Shown: positions 1 to 6,822 of the stretch, in pieces
Layout of the letters: each line of letters starts with the position of its first letter
How positions within the stretch are numbered: the stretch's first letter is position 1
Source of the DNA: Streptomyces tateyamensis
Lineage (GTDB): Bacteria > Actinomycetota > Actinomycetes > Streptomycetales > Streptomycetaceae
DNA: 64,000 bases
Direction: 5' to 3'
NCBI RefSeq assembly: GCF_003205575.1
Contig: NZ_PYBW01000084.1
Coordinates: 41,810-105,809, forward strand
Position numbers and translations under genes: made by a program
The notes under the pieces: model-generated
Database searches by the model: none
Told to the model about the DNA's origin: nothing
What the model saw: only the letters and a program-made list of their open reading frames with translations

Positions 1-996
1 TACCGAGAGCGCGGTCTCCAGGCCGACCATGCCCATCGCGGCGACCGCCCACTCGCAGTCCTTGTCCTCGGCCGGGTGCGGCGCGTGGTCGGTGGCGACG
101 GCGTCGATCGTGCCGTCGGCCAGCGCCTTGCGCAGCGCGTGCACGTCCTCGGCGGTGCGCAGCGGCGGGTTGACCTTGTAGACCGGGTCGTAGGAGCGGA
201 CCAGCTCGTCGGTGAGCAGCAGGTGGTGGGGGGTCACCTCGGCGGTCACGTCCCAGCCCTTGGCCTTGGCCCAGCGGATGATCTCCACCGAGCCGGCCGT
301 GGACACGTGGCAGACGTGCAGCCGGGAGCCGACGTGCGCGGCGAGCAGCACGTCGCGGGCGATGATCGCCTCCTCGGCCACGGCCGGCCAGCCGCCCAGG
401 CCCAGCTCGCCGGAGACCCGGCCCTCGTTCATCTGGGCGCCCTCGGTCAGCCGCGGCTCCTGCGCGTGCTGGGCCACGACGCCGTCGAAGGCCTTCACGT
501 ACTCCAGCGCGCGGCGCATGATCACCGCGTCGTCCACGCACTTGCCGTCGTCGGAGAAGACCCGCACGCCGGCCGCCGACTCGTGCATGGCGCCCAGCTC
601 GGCGAGCTTCTTGCCCTCCAGGCCGACGGTGACGGCGCCGACCGGCTGCACGTCGCAGTAGCCGGACTCCTTGCCGAGCCGCCAGACCTGCTCGACCACG
701 CCGGCGGTGTCGGCCACCGGGAAGGTGTTGGCCATCGCGTGTACGGCGGTGTAGCCGCCCTTGGCGGCCGCCTGGGTGCCGGTCAGCACCGTCTCGGCGT
801 CCTCGCGGCCGGGCTCGCGCAGGTGGGTGTGCAGGTCGACCAGGCCGGGCAGCGCGATCAGGCCGGTGGCGTCGATCTCCACCTCGGCCTCGGCGGTCAG
901 GCCGGCGCCGATCTGCCGGATCACGCCGCCGTCGATCAGGATGTCCTGCGCGGGGCCGCCGAGCAGCTGGGCGTTGCGGATCAGGTACGTACTCAC
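1..996 (-). CDS. pyrC: dihydroorotase, 3' end cut by window edge
   Basis: Converts N-carbamoyl-aspartate to dihydroorotate, the third step of de novo pyrimidine synthesis, in the cytoplasm. 332 residues are visible. They contain the amidohydrolase metal motif HTHLREPG (His56, His58, Arg60) and, near the window edge, the TDHAPH motif typical of the family. Start is the GTG at 996, which overlaps the pyrB stop by 4 bases (GTGA), so translation is probably coupled. The protein is incomplete only because the window starts here; the frame is open to base 1 and there is no sign of decay. It is the third gene of a pyrR-pyrB-pyrC operon. Confidence 0.96.
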   Translation of the reverse strand, partial: MSTYLIRNAQLLGGPAQDILIDGGVIRQIGAGLTAEAEVEIDATGLIALPGLVDLHTHLREPGREDAETVLTGTQAAAKGGYTAVHAMANTFPVADTAGVVEQVWRLGKESGYCDVQPVGAVTVGLEGKKLAELGAMHESAAGVRVFSDDGKCVDDAVIMRRALEYVKAFDGVVAQHAQEPRLTEGAQMNEGRVSGELGLGGWPAVAEEAIIARDVLLAAHVGSRLHVCHVSTAGSVEIIRWAKAKGWDVTAEVTPHHLLLTDELVRSYDPVYKVNPPLRTAEDVHALRKALADGTIDAVATDHAPHPAEDKDCEWAVAAMGMVGLETALSV

Positions 997-1970
997 TTCG
1001 CGGCCTCACTCTGGTTCGTGCTGGGGGTGTCGGCGAGCGTCGCCCCGCCGAGCAGGAGGTACAGGACGGCCATCCGGATCGAGACGCCGTTGGCGACCTG
1101 CTCGACCGCGGTGCAGCGGGGCGAGTCGGCGACCTCGGCGGTGATCTCCATGCCGCGGACCATCGGGCCCGGGTGCATCACGATGGCGTGCTGGGGCAGC
1201 CTGGCCAGCCGGCCGCCGTGCATGCCGTAGCGACGCGAGTACTCGCGCTCGGTCGGGAAGAAGGCGGCGTTCATCCGCTCACGCTGGACCCGCAGCATCA
1301 TCAGCGCGTCGGTCTTGGCCAGCGTGGCGTCCAGGTCGTAGGAGACCTCGCAGGGCCAGCTGTCGATGCCGATCGGCAGCAGGGTCGGCGGGGCGACGAA
1401 GGTGACCTGGGCGCCCAGCGTCTTGAGCAGCAGCACGTTGGAGCGGGCCACCCGGCTGTGCAGGACGTCGCCGACGATGGTGATCCGGCGGCCGCTCAGG
1501 TCGTTGCCCAGGCCCGGGTTGAGGTGCCGGCGCATGGTGAAGGCGTCCAGCAGGGCCTGGGTGGGGTGCTCGTGGGTGCCGTCGCCGGCGTTGATCACGC
1601 TGCCGTGCAGCCAGTCGGACTGGGCCAGGCGGGCCGGTGCGCCGGAGGCGTGGTGGCGGATCACCACGGCGTCGGCGCCCATCGCCTGCAGGGTCAGCGC
1701 GGTGTCCTTGAGGCTCTCGCCCTTGGAGACCGAGGAGCCCTTGGCGGCGAAGTTGATCACGTCGGCGGACAGCCGCTTCTCGGCGACCTCGAAGGAGGTC
1801 TTGGTGCGGGTGGAGTCCTCGAAGAACAGGTTGACGACGGTGCGACCGCGCAGCGTGGGGAGCTTCTTGACGGCCCGTCCGGAGAGCTGGGCCAGCTCCT
1901 CGGCGGTGTCCAGGATCAGCAGCGCGTCGTCGCGGCTGAGATCGGCGGCGGAGACGAGGTGGCGCTTCAC
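993..1970 (-). CDS. pyrB: aspartate carbamoyltransferase catalytic subunit
   Basis: Condenses carbamoyl phosphate with aspartate, the committed step of pyrimidine synthesis. The 325-residue protein carries the carbamoyl-phosphate signature FFEDSTRTKTSFE (about residues 50-62), the HHASGAP segment and HPGPMVRGMEI near the C-terminus, all standard for the family, and its length is normal. It starts with GTG only 5 bases after the pyrR stop and overlaps pyrC by 4 bases, so it lies inside one operon. No pyrI regulatory subunit gene is adjacent; in actinobacteria control is expected to come from PyrR acting on the shared mRNA. Confidence 0.97.
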   Translation of the reverse strand: MKRHLVSAADLSRDDALLILDTAEELAQLSGRAVKKLPTLRGRTVVNLFFEDSTRTKTSFEVAEKRLSADVINFAAKGSSVSKGESLKDTALTLQAMGADAVVIRHHASGAPARLAQSDWLHGSVINAGDGTHEHPTQALLDAFTMRRHLNPGLGNDLSGRRITIVGDVLHSRVARSNVLLLKTLGAQVTFVAPPTLLPIGIDSWPCEVSYDLDATLAKTDALMMLRVQRERMNAAFFPTEREYSRRYGMHGGRLARLPQHAIVMHPGPMVRGMEITAEVADSPRCTAVEQVANGVSIRMAVLYLLLGGATLADTPSTNQSEAAK

Positions 1971-1975
1971 GGGGT

Positions 1976-2611
1976 CTACTCCGGGTGGATCGGGTCGGCG
2001 GCGAGCGCCTGGGAGCTGCTGTCATGGCGCGCGGAGCGCGACGGAGCGGCGTGGTCGCGGTCCCCGACCAGCACGGCGTCCTGGCCGTCGGTGTCGGCGA
2101 GCCGGACCTGCACGGCCTCGCGCAGCGAGGTGGGCAGGTTCTTGCCCACGTAGTCGGCGCGGATGGGCAGCTCGCGGTGGCCGCGGTCGACCAGCACGGC
2201 GAGTTGCACGGCGCGCGGGCGGCCGATGTCGCCCAGGGCGTCCAGCGCGGCGCGCACGGTGCGGCCGGAGAAGAGCACGTCGTCGACCAGGATCACCAGC
2301 CGGCCGTCGATGCCGTCGGCCGGGATGTCGGTGTGCTCCAGGGCGCGGGCGGGCTTGAGCCGCAGGTCGTCCCGGTACATGGTGATGTCGAGGGTGCCCA
2401 GCGGGATCTCGCGGCCGGTGATCTGCGTCAGCCTGGCGTGCAGCCGGCGGGCGAGGTGGACCCCGCGGGTGTGGATGCCGAGGAGGACCACGTCCTCCGC
2501 GCCCTTGGCGCGCTCCACGATCTCGTGCGCGATCCGGGTGATCACCCGGGTGATGTCCGCGCCGTCCAGCACCTGGTGCGGCGGGCGGGGCAATTCGTTT
2601 TGAGTGGTCAT
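1976..2611 (-). CDS. pyrR: pyrimidine operon regulator PyrR / uracil phosphoribosyltransferase
   Basis: UMP-responsive RNA-binding regulator of pyr mRNA, often with uracil phosphoribosyltransferase activity. The PRPP-binding loop VILVDDVLFSGRTVRAAL is intact. At 211 residues it is longer than the usual ~180 because of a polar C-terminal tail (roughly residues 183-211) that looks disordered. The ATG start is supported by a strong AAGGAGG ribosome site 8 bases upstream. It is the first gene of pyrR-pyrB-pyrC and is divergent from bldD. A PyrR-binding-loop motif sits immediately before its own ribosome site (see 2631-2648), so autogenous translational repression is likely. Confidence 0.97.
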   Translation of the reverse strand: MTTQNELPRPPHQVLDGADITRVITRIAHEIVERAKGAEDVVLLGIHTRGVHLARRLHARLTQITGREIPLGTLDITMYRDDLRLKPARALEHTDIPADGIDGRLVILVDDVLFSGRTVRAALDALGDIGRPRAVQLAVLVDRGHRELPIRADYVGKNLPTSLREAVQVRLADTDGQDAVLVGDRDHAAPSRSARHDSSSQALAADPIHPE

Positions 2612-2630
2612 GCCGAAGCGGACCTCCTTC

Positions 2631-2648
2631 CCCGCCTCACGGGACGGG
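2631..2648 (-). promoter_or_regulatory. PyrR-binding RNA loop in the pyrR leader
   Basis: Read on the minus strand the leader gives CCCGTCCCGTGAGGCGGG, a short stem whose loop GUCCCGUGAGGC matches the PyrR recognition consensus (A/G)UCCNGNGAGGY. The AAGGAGG ribosome site of pyrR begins a few bases downstream, within the same GC-rich segment. Established: PyrR with UMP binds such loops, giving attenuation in Bacillus and translational repression in mycobacteria. Inferred here: bound PyrR masks the ribosome site. No terminator/antiterminator pair was obvious in the short leader. Confidence 0.7.
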
Positions 2649-2792
2649 CTTTAAAGGATGCCTGGAAGGGTGGCTGCCCGGTCGTACTGGCGGCCTCGGA
2701 CATGCTACCAGGGCGATCATGCGGCGCCCGCCGAGCGTTGTGTCGTGTTCACGCAGAGGTAGCAGACCATTCGCACGACTGCCCCATTCGGC

Positions 2793-2835
2793 TTGACGCG
2801 GCTACCTTACTCTACGTAACCTCACAGTGAGTTAC
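2793..2835 (+). promoter_or_regulatory. candidate bldD promoter with BldD autoregulatory box
   Basis: A TTGACG hexamer (2793-2798) is followed after 18 bases by TAACCT (2817-2822), a plausible housekeeping promoter. Overlapping its downstream edge is CTCACAGTGAGTTAC (2821-2835), which fits the 15-base BldD box nTnACnC(A/T)GnGTnAn with one mismatch. A partly overlapping outer repeat, GTAAC...GTTAC, lies at 2816-2835. BldD is known to repress its own gene in Streptomyces, and the placement over the -10/start region suits repression. The promoter hexamers are a visual call. Confidence 0.5.
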
Positions 2836-2935
2836 GGAATGCGCGACCTACCCACCAGTAGGCCGACTGGGAAGCAGGGGCACCCCTCCACTCCCCCGTG
2901 ACCGTCACGAACACGCACTTCGTCCGGGGAGAACA

Positions 2936-3439
2936 ATGTCCAGCGACTACGCGAAGCAGCTCGGAGGCAAACTCCGCGCCATCCGCACACAGCAGGGGCT
3001 CTCCCTGCACGGCGTCGAGGAGAAGTCCCAGGGGCGCTGGAAGGCCGTCGTCGTCGGCTCCTACGAGCGTGGGGACCGGGCGGTGACCGTGCAGCGGCTC
3101 GCCGAGCTGGCCGAGTTCTACGGCGTCCCGGTCCAGGAGCTGCTGCCCGGCGGGACCCCGGGCGGGGCGGCCGAGCCGCCGCCGCGCCTGGTGCTGGACC
3201 TGGAGAGACTGACCCAGGTCCCCAGCGAGAAGGCCGGCCCGCTGCAGCGCTACGCAGCCACCATCCAGTCCCAGCGCGGCGACTACAACGGCAAGGTGCT
3301 GTCGATCCGCCAGGACGACCTGCGCACCCTGGCCGTGATCTACGACCAGTCGCCGTCCATCCTCACCGAGCAGCTGATCAGCTGGGGCGTGCTCAACTCC
3401 GACGCCCGCCGCGCGGTGCGCGAGGAGGAGGCGAACTGA
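2936..3439 (+). CDS. bldD: developmental master repressor BldD
   Basis: DNA-binding repressor that holds sporulation and many developmental genes off during vegetative growth, dimerised by tetrameric cyclic-di-GMP. The 167-residue protein has an N-terminal Xre-type helix-turn-helix (about residues 8-65) and a C-terminal domain with the complete ligand signature: R114-G-D116, eight residues, then R125-Q-D-D128. All four key residues are present, so nucleotide control should be intact. The ATG start follows a GGGGAGAAC ribosome site. It is monocistronic: divergent from pyrR, with a strong hairpin 35 bases after the stop. Confidence 0.98.
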   Translation: MSSDYAKQLGGKLRAIRTQQGLSLHGVEEKSQGRWKAVVVGSYERGDRAVTVQRLAELAEFYGVPVQELLPGGTPGGAAEPPPRLVLDLERLTQVPSEKAGPLQRYAATIQSQRGDYNGKVLSIRQDDLRTLAVIYDQSPSILTEQLISWGVLNSDARRAVREEEAN

Positions 3440-3473
3440 GCCTGGCTCAGTTGCCCCGCCTGAAGAAACGTCA

Positions 3474-3500
3474 CGGCGTGACCCCCTCGGGGTCACGCCG
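3474..3500 (+). terminator. bldD terminator hairpin
   Basis: Perfect 12-bp stem (CGGCGTGACCCC / GGGGTCACGCCG) with a CTC loop, 35 bases after the bldD stop. There is only a short T pair after it, as usual for streptomycete terminators. Confidence 0.85.
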
Positions 3501-3521
3501 TTGCCGTCCGGGTTCACGCCC

Positions 3522-3541
3522 CCGCGCACGGTGGTGCGCGG
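3522..3541 (-). terminator. possible terminator of the thioesterase gene
   Basis: An 8-bp stem CCGCGCAC / GTGCGCGG with a 4-base loop lies 14 bases beyond the stop of the minus-strand thioesterase gene. It is short and without a U-tract; the stronger hairpin at 3474-3500 may serve both convergent genes. Confidence 0.4.
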
Positions 3542-3554
3542 AGGAGGGCGCGGT

Positions 3555-4394
3555 CTACTTCGCGCGCGGCGTGCGGGCCAGCTGACGGGACTGCGCGACC
3601 AGGCGGCCCGCCTCGTCCCAGATCTCGCAGTCCTCCTCGAAGTACCCGCCGGCCAGGTTCCGGGTGGCGTGCGAGACCCGCAGCCAGCCCGCCGCCGGCA
3701 GCGCCCGCAGGTGCACGGTCAGCTCGATGGTCGGCGCCCAGCCGGGGCGGCCCAGGTCGAAGGTGACCGGCGGCAGCGCGTCGGCGACCAGCAGCAGCGC
3801 CAGCGGGTCCGGCTCGCGGTCGTCGGCCAGCCGGAACCAGCCCTGGATCCGCCCGTTGCCGGACGGCTGCCCGAGCGCCCAGCCCACGCAGGCCGGGTCC
3901 AGCCGCAGGTCGAAGCGGCGCAGCAGTGCGGCCTGCTCGACGAACTGCGGCGGGGCGTGCTCGGCCCCGATGCACTGCTCGCGCGGCGGCATGGCCGGCG
4001 GCTCGGCCGCGGTGCCCACCTCGGCGTCCAGTGCGGCCAGGTCGGTGTAGCTCGCCAGCACCCGCAGCCGCTCCACCTGCTGCCCGTGCTCGTCCTGCTG
4101 GTAGAGCACCGCGGTCGCGTTGGAGAGCGAGTTGCCCTTGCGCACCACCTCGGTGCGCACCGTGTACGGGCCCGGAGTGGAGGCGGAGAGGTAGTAGCCG
4201 CTGATCGACAGCGGGTCCGGGTGCTGCGGCAGCTCCTGGCGCAGCGCGTTGGCGGCCGCGGCCAGCAGGAAGCCGCCGTTGATCCCGCCGCCGATCTGCC
4301 AGCCCTCGCCCAGTTCGCCGCGGTACCAGCCGGCCTCGCCGTCCGGCCGCAGGGCGATGCCCTGGTCGAACTCACTGCTGCTCGCGGGAGTCAT
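3555..4394 (-). CDS. double-hotdog acyl-CoA thioesterase family protein
   Basis: Predicted cytoplasmic thioesterase of the TesB/4HBT_3 type; the substrate is unknown. The 279-residue protein shows two hotdog halves. The first carries GEGWQIGGGINGGFLLAA (about residues 30-47), the usual acyl-CoA-binding helix region, and ends near SYTDL; the second runs from about residue 150 to the end. The chosen ATG at 4394 has GGAAGG ten bases upstream; an upstream extension of 18 codons to 4448 is open but lacks a better ribosome site. It lies between the bldD terminator and nusB and is probably transcribed alone. The family call is firm and the exact reaction is not. Confidence 0.8.
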   Translation of the reverse strand: MTPASSSEFDQGIALRPDGEAGWYRGELGEGWQIGGGINGGFLLAAAANALRQELPQHPDPLSISGYYLSASTPGPYTVRTEVVRKGNSLSNATAVLYQQDEHGQQVERLRVLASYTDLAALDAEVGTAAEPPAMPPREQCIGAEHAPPQFVEQAALLRRFDLRLDPACVGWALGQPSGNGRIQGWFRLADDREPDPLALLLVADALPPVTFDLGRPGWAPTIELTVHLRALPAAGWLRVSHATRNLAGGYFEEDCEIWDEAGRLVAQSRQLARTPRAK

Positions 4395-4482
4395 GGAGGT
4401 GCCGCCTTCCGGTGATGTTACTGACGAGTAGGAAGCAGCGTACTCCACCGGGACGACCGGGCCCAGGGCCGGTCGGTGAACG

Positions 4483-4553
4483 CACCGCGGCCGCCGGATG
4501 GGAGGGTCCCCCCGGCCGAAGGCAGGGGGAAAGCTCGTCCGGCGGCCGCGGTG
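4483..4553. repeat. intergenic palindromic repeat (REP-like), copy 1, after nusB
   Basis: Outer arms CACCGCGGCCGCCGGA (4483-4498) and their exact complement (4538-4553) enclose an inner stem-loop containing CCCGGCCGAAGGCAGGGGGA. Nearly the same inner core recurs at 14670-14703. It sits directly after the nusB stop, so it can also act as the transcription terminator of the aroQ-side operon end. Confidence 0.65.
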
Positions 4554-4570
4554 GTGCGGGCGCGCTGCGG

Positions 4571-5008
4571 TCAGCGGCGGATCGCCGCCTTGTTCTCCTG
4601 GAACCGGGCCAGCAGGCCGTTGACGAACCCCGGGGAGTCGTCCGTGGAGAACTCCTTGACGATCTCCACCGACTCGTCCAGGACCACGGCATCCGGGACG
4701 CCGTCCTCCCAGAGCAGCTCGTAGGCACCGATCCGCAGGACGTTGCGGTCCACCAGCGGCATCCGGTCCAGCGTCCAGCCGACCGCGTAGGTCGAGATCA
4801 GCTCGTCGATCCGGCGGGCGTGCTGGACGTAGCCCTCGACCAGCTCCATGGTGTACTCGGCGACCTGCGGGACGCCGTCACCCGGCTTGGCGTCCCGGCC
4901 CCGGGCCACCCAGTCGGCGAGCACCGACAGCGGGTCGGCGTCCCGGTGGTCGGCCTCGAAGAGGATCTGGAAGGCGTGCGTGCGCGCCTTGGTGCGTGCA
5001 GAGGCCAC
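4571..5008 (-). CDS. nusB: transcription antitermination factor NusB
   Basis: All-helical RNA-binding factor that joins NusE (S10) on boxA RNA to support antitermination of rRNA operons. 145 residues, the normal size; family features include the N-terminal ARTKARTHAFQILFEAD segment and the C-terminal NVLRIGAYELLWEDGVPD and FVNGLLARF stretches. The correct start is GTG at 5008, two bases after the efp stop; the frame stays open upstream but only as the opposite face of efp. It is the last gene of the pepQ-like/efp/nusB set, followed by a palindromic repeat. Confidence 0.95.
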   Translation of the reverse strand: MASARTKARTHAFQILFEADHRDADPLSVLADWVARGRDAKPGDGVPQVAEYTMELVEGYVQHARRIDELISTYAVGWTLDRMPLVDRNVLRIGAYELLWEDGVPDAVVLDESVEIVKEFSTDDSPGFVNGLLARFQENKAAIRR

Positions 5009-5010
5009 GG

Positions 5011-5571
5011 TTACTTGACCCGGCCGAGGTAGCTGCCGTCGCGGGTGTCGACCTTGACCTTCTCGCCGGTGGTGACGAAGAGCGGCACCTGGATCTCGGC
5101 GCCGGTCTCCAGGGTGGCCGGCTTGGTGCCACCGGTGGAGCGGTCGCCCTGCAGGCCCGGCTCGGTCTCCGCGATGACCAGCTCGACCGCGGCGGGGAGC
5201 TCGACGTACAGCGGGGCGCCGTCGTGCTGCGCCACCAGGGCGTCGAAGCCCTCCAGCAGGTACTTGGCGGCGTCGCCGACCACACCCGGCTCGACCGTGA
5301 TCTGGTCGTAGGTGTCCATGTCCATGAAGATGAAGTTCTCGCCGTCCTTGTACGAGAACTGCATGGTGCGCTTGTCGACGTTCGCGGTCTCGACCTTGAC
5401 GCCCGCGTTGAAGGTCTTGTCGACGACCTTGCCGGTCAGGACCTCCTTGAGCTTGGTGCGCACGAAGGCCGGGCCCTTGCCGGGCTTGACATGCTGGAAC
5501 TCCACCACGGACCAGAGCTTGCCGTCCAGGTTGAGAACCATGCCGTTCTTGAGATCGTTCGTGGAAGCCAC
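5011..5571 (-). CDS. efp: translation elongation factor P
   Basis: Three-domain ribosomal factor that relieves stalling at polyproline stretches. The start chosen is GTG at 5571 (giving MASTNDLKNG), preceded by AGGAG; an in-frame ATG at 5601 would place this ribosome site inside the gene. This gives 186 residues. The tip loop reads K29-P-G-K32-G-P-A-F, the palindromic PGKGP type of actinobacterial EF-P, whose lysine is reported to work without post-translational modification; no modification enzyme gene is nearby. The C-terminal OB fold ends with the usual VDTRDGSYLGRVK. Co-transcribed with nusB. Confidence 0.96.
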   Translation of the reverse strand: MASTNDLKNGMVLNLDGKLWSVVEFQHVKPGKGPAFVRTKLKEVLTGKVVDKTFNAGVKVETANVDKRTMQFSYKDGENFIFMDMDTYDQITVEPGVVGDAAKYLLEGFDALVAQHDGAPLYVELPAAVELVIAETEPGLQGDRSTGGTKPATLETGAEIQVPLFVTTGEKVKVDTRDGSYLGRVK

Positions 5572-5637
5572 GGGCGCACTTACTCCTGATATAGCTGTCA
5601 AGGAACCAAGGGTGCGGTCCTGCCTCCGCCTGGGCGG

Positions 5638-6744
5638 TCACAGGGCGAGGAGCTCCTTGGTGGTGATGGTGAGCAGCTCAGGCCCGCCCGCTTCCGCGGG
5701 ACGCACCACGAGCGTGTCCTCGATCCGGACACCGCCGCGACCCGGGAGGTGGACCCCTGGACCGACGGTGACCGGCACGCGATTGTCCAGTTTACCCATC
5801 TCGCCGGGCCCAAGCTGCGGCGCCTCCCGAACCTCCAGGCCCACACCGTGTCCGAACGGCCGCGGCTGCTGCTCCACGTGCCCTGCCGCGCGCAGCAGTT
5901 CGCGCGCGGCCAGGTCCGGGGCGGCGGCCAACACGCCCGGGACCAGCGCCTCCCGGGCGGCCCGCTGCGCCTCGAAGACCAGCCGGTGCAGCTCGACCTG
6001 CCAGGCCGCCGGCGCCGCGCCGATCACGAAGGTGCGGGCCGAGCAGACCGTGTAACCCCGGTACTGGGCGCCCAGCGAGACGGTCAGGAAGTCGCCCTCC
6101 TCCACCCGCCGGTCGGTCGGCCGGTGCACCGGGCGGCCGGAGTGGCTGCCGGTGCCGACCGAGACCGGGAACCCGGCCCGGTCCGCGCCGTGGTCGATCA
6201 TCCGGCGCTCCAGCTCCATCGCCAGGTGCCGCTCGGTCCGCCCGACCAGGATCGACTCCAGCAGTTCGCCCAGCGCCTGGTCGCCGATCTCGGCGGCGAT
6301 CCGCAGGTCGGCCACCTCGTGCTCGTCCTTGACCACCCGCAGCTGCTCCACCGCCCGGTTGAGGTCGCCGAAACGCACCCCGGGCGCCAGCGCCTGCACC
6401 GCGCGCAGCCGACTGACCGTCAGGTCGTGCTCCTCCACCGCGAGGTCGGCCACGCCGTAGGAGGCGGCGGCCTCGGCGGCCAGCTCGGCGGTGTCGCGCC
6501 CGCCCGGGGCGGCCAGCTGGGGCAGGTCCACGGCGTACGGGTGCTCGCCGGTGTCGTCCGGGGGCAGGTCGGCCGGCAGCACCAGCAGGGCGCGCTCGCG
6601 GGTCAGCAGCAGGGTGGCGCCGCACGGCGCGCAGCCGGTCAGGTAGCGGACGTTGGCCGGCTTGGTGACCAGTGCCGCGTCCGCCCCGCCGGCGCTGCAG
6701 TACTCGCCGAGCCGTTCCCTGCGGACCGCGTGCGCATCAGCCAT
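5638..6744 (-). CDS. M24 (Xaa-Pro peptidase-like) protein with missing metal ligands
   Basis: Occupies the place of the Xaa-Pro dipeptidase (pepQ) gene that usually precedes efp. 368 residues from the ATG at 6744: creatinase-like N-domain to about residue 135, then a pita-bread domain. Of the five dinuclear-metal ligands Asp-Asp-His-Glu-Glu, three are replaced: Ser223 in TVSLGA, Cys234 in VCSARTF and Gly328 in TVGPG; His299 (FGHGVGLEV) and Glu342 (GVRIEDT) remain. The usual second-shell His is Arg306. The frame is clean and codon use is normal, so this is a maintained gene rather than decay, probably a non-catalytic member. Divergent from the gene at 6823 and 66 bases upstream of efp. Confidence 0.85.
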   Translation of the reverse strand: MADAHAVRRERLGEYCSAGGADAALVTKPANVRYLTGCAPCGATLLLTRERALLVLPADLPPDDTGEHPYAVDLPQLAAPGGRDTAELAAEAAASYGVADLAVEEHDLTVSRLRAVQALAPGVRFGDLNRAVEQLRVVKDEHEVADLRIAAEIGDQALGELLESILVGRTERHLAMELERRMIDHGADRAGFPVSVGTGSHSGRPVHRPTDRRVEEGDFLTVSLGAQYRGYTVCSARTFVIGAAPAAWQVELHRLVFEAQRAAREALVPGVLAAAPDLAARELLRAAGHVEQQPRPFGHGVGLEVREAPQLGPGEMGKLDNRVPVTVGPGVHLPGRGGVRIEDTLVVRPAEAGGPELLTITTKELLAL

Positions 6745-6822
6745 GTCGGCCAGCCTAGGGATGCCGAGGCCGCCACGCCCGTCCTGCTGCGCCGGGCGGG
6801 CGAGCGGTGGTTGGCTGAGGGG

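Noticed and set aside
1..996. Truncated pyrC as a pseudogene
   Set aside because: The frame is open to the window edge and catalytic motifs are intact; it is cut only by the window.
5749..6822. Apparent 358-codon N-terminal extension of the LMF-like protein
   Set aside because: It lies antisense to the M24 gene, has arginine/glycine-biased composition from GC skew, and family similarity begins only at 6823.
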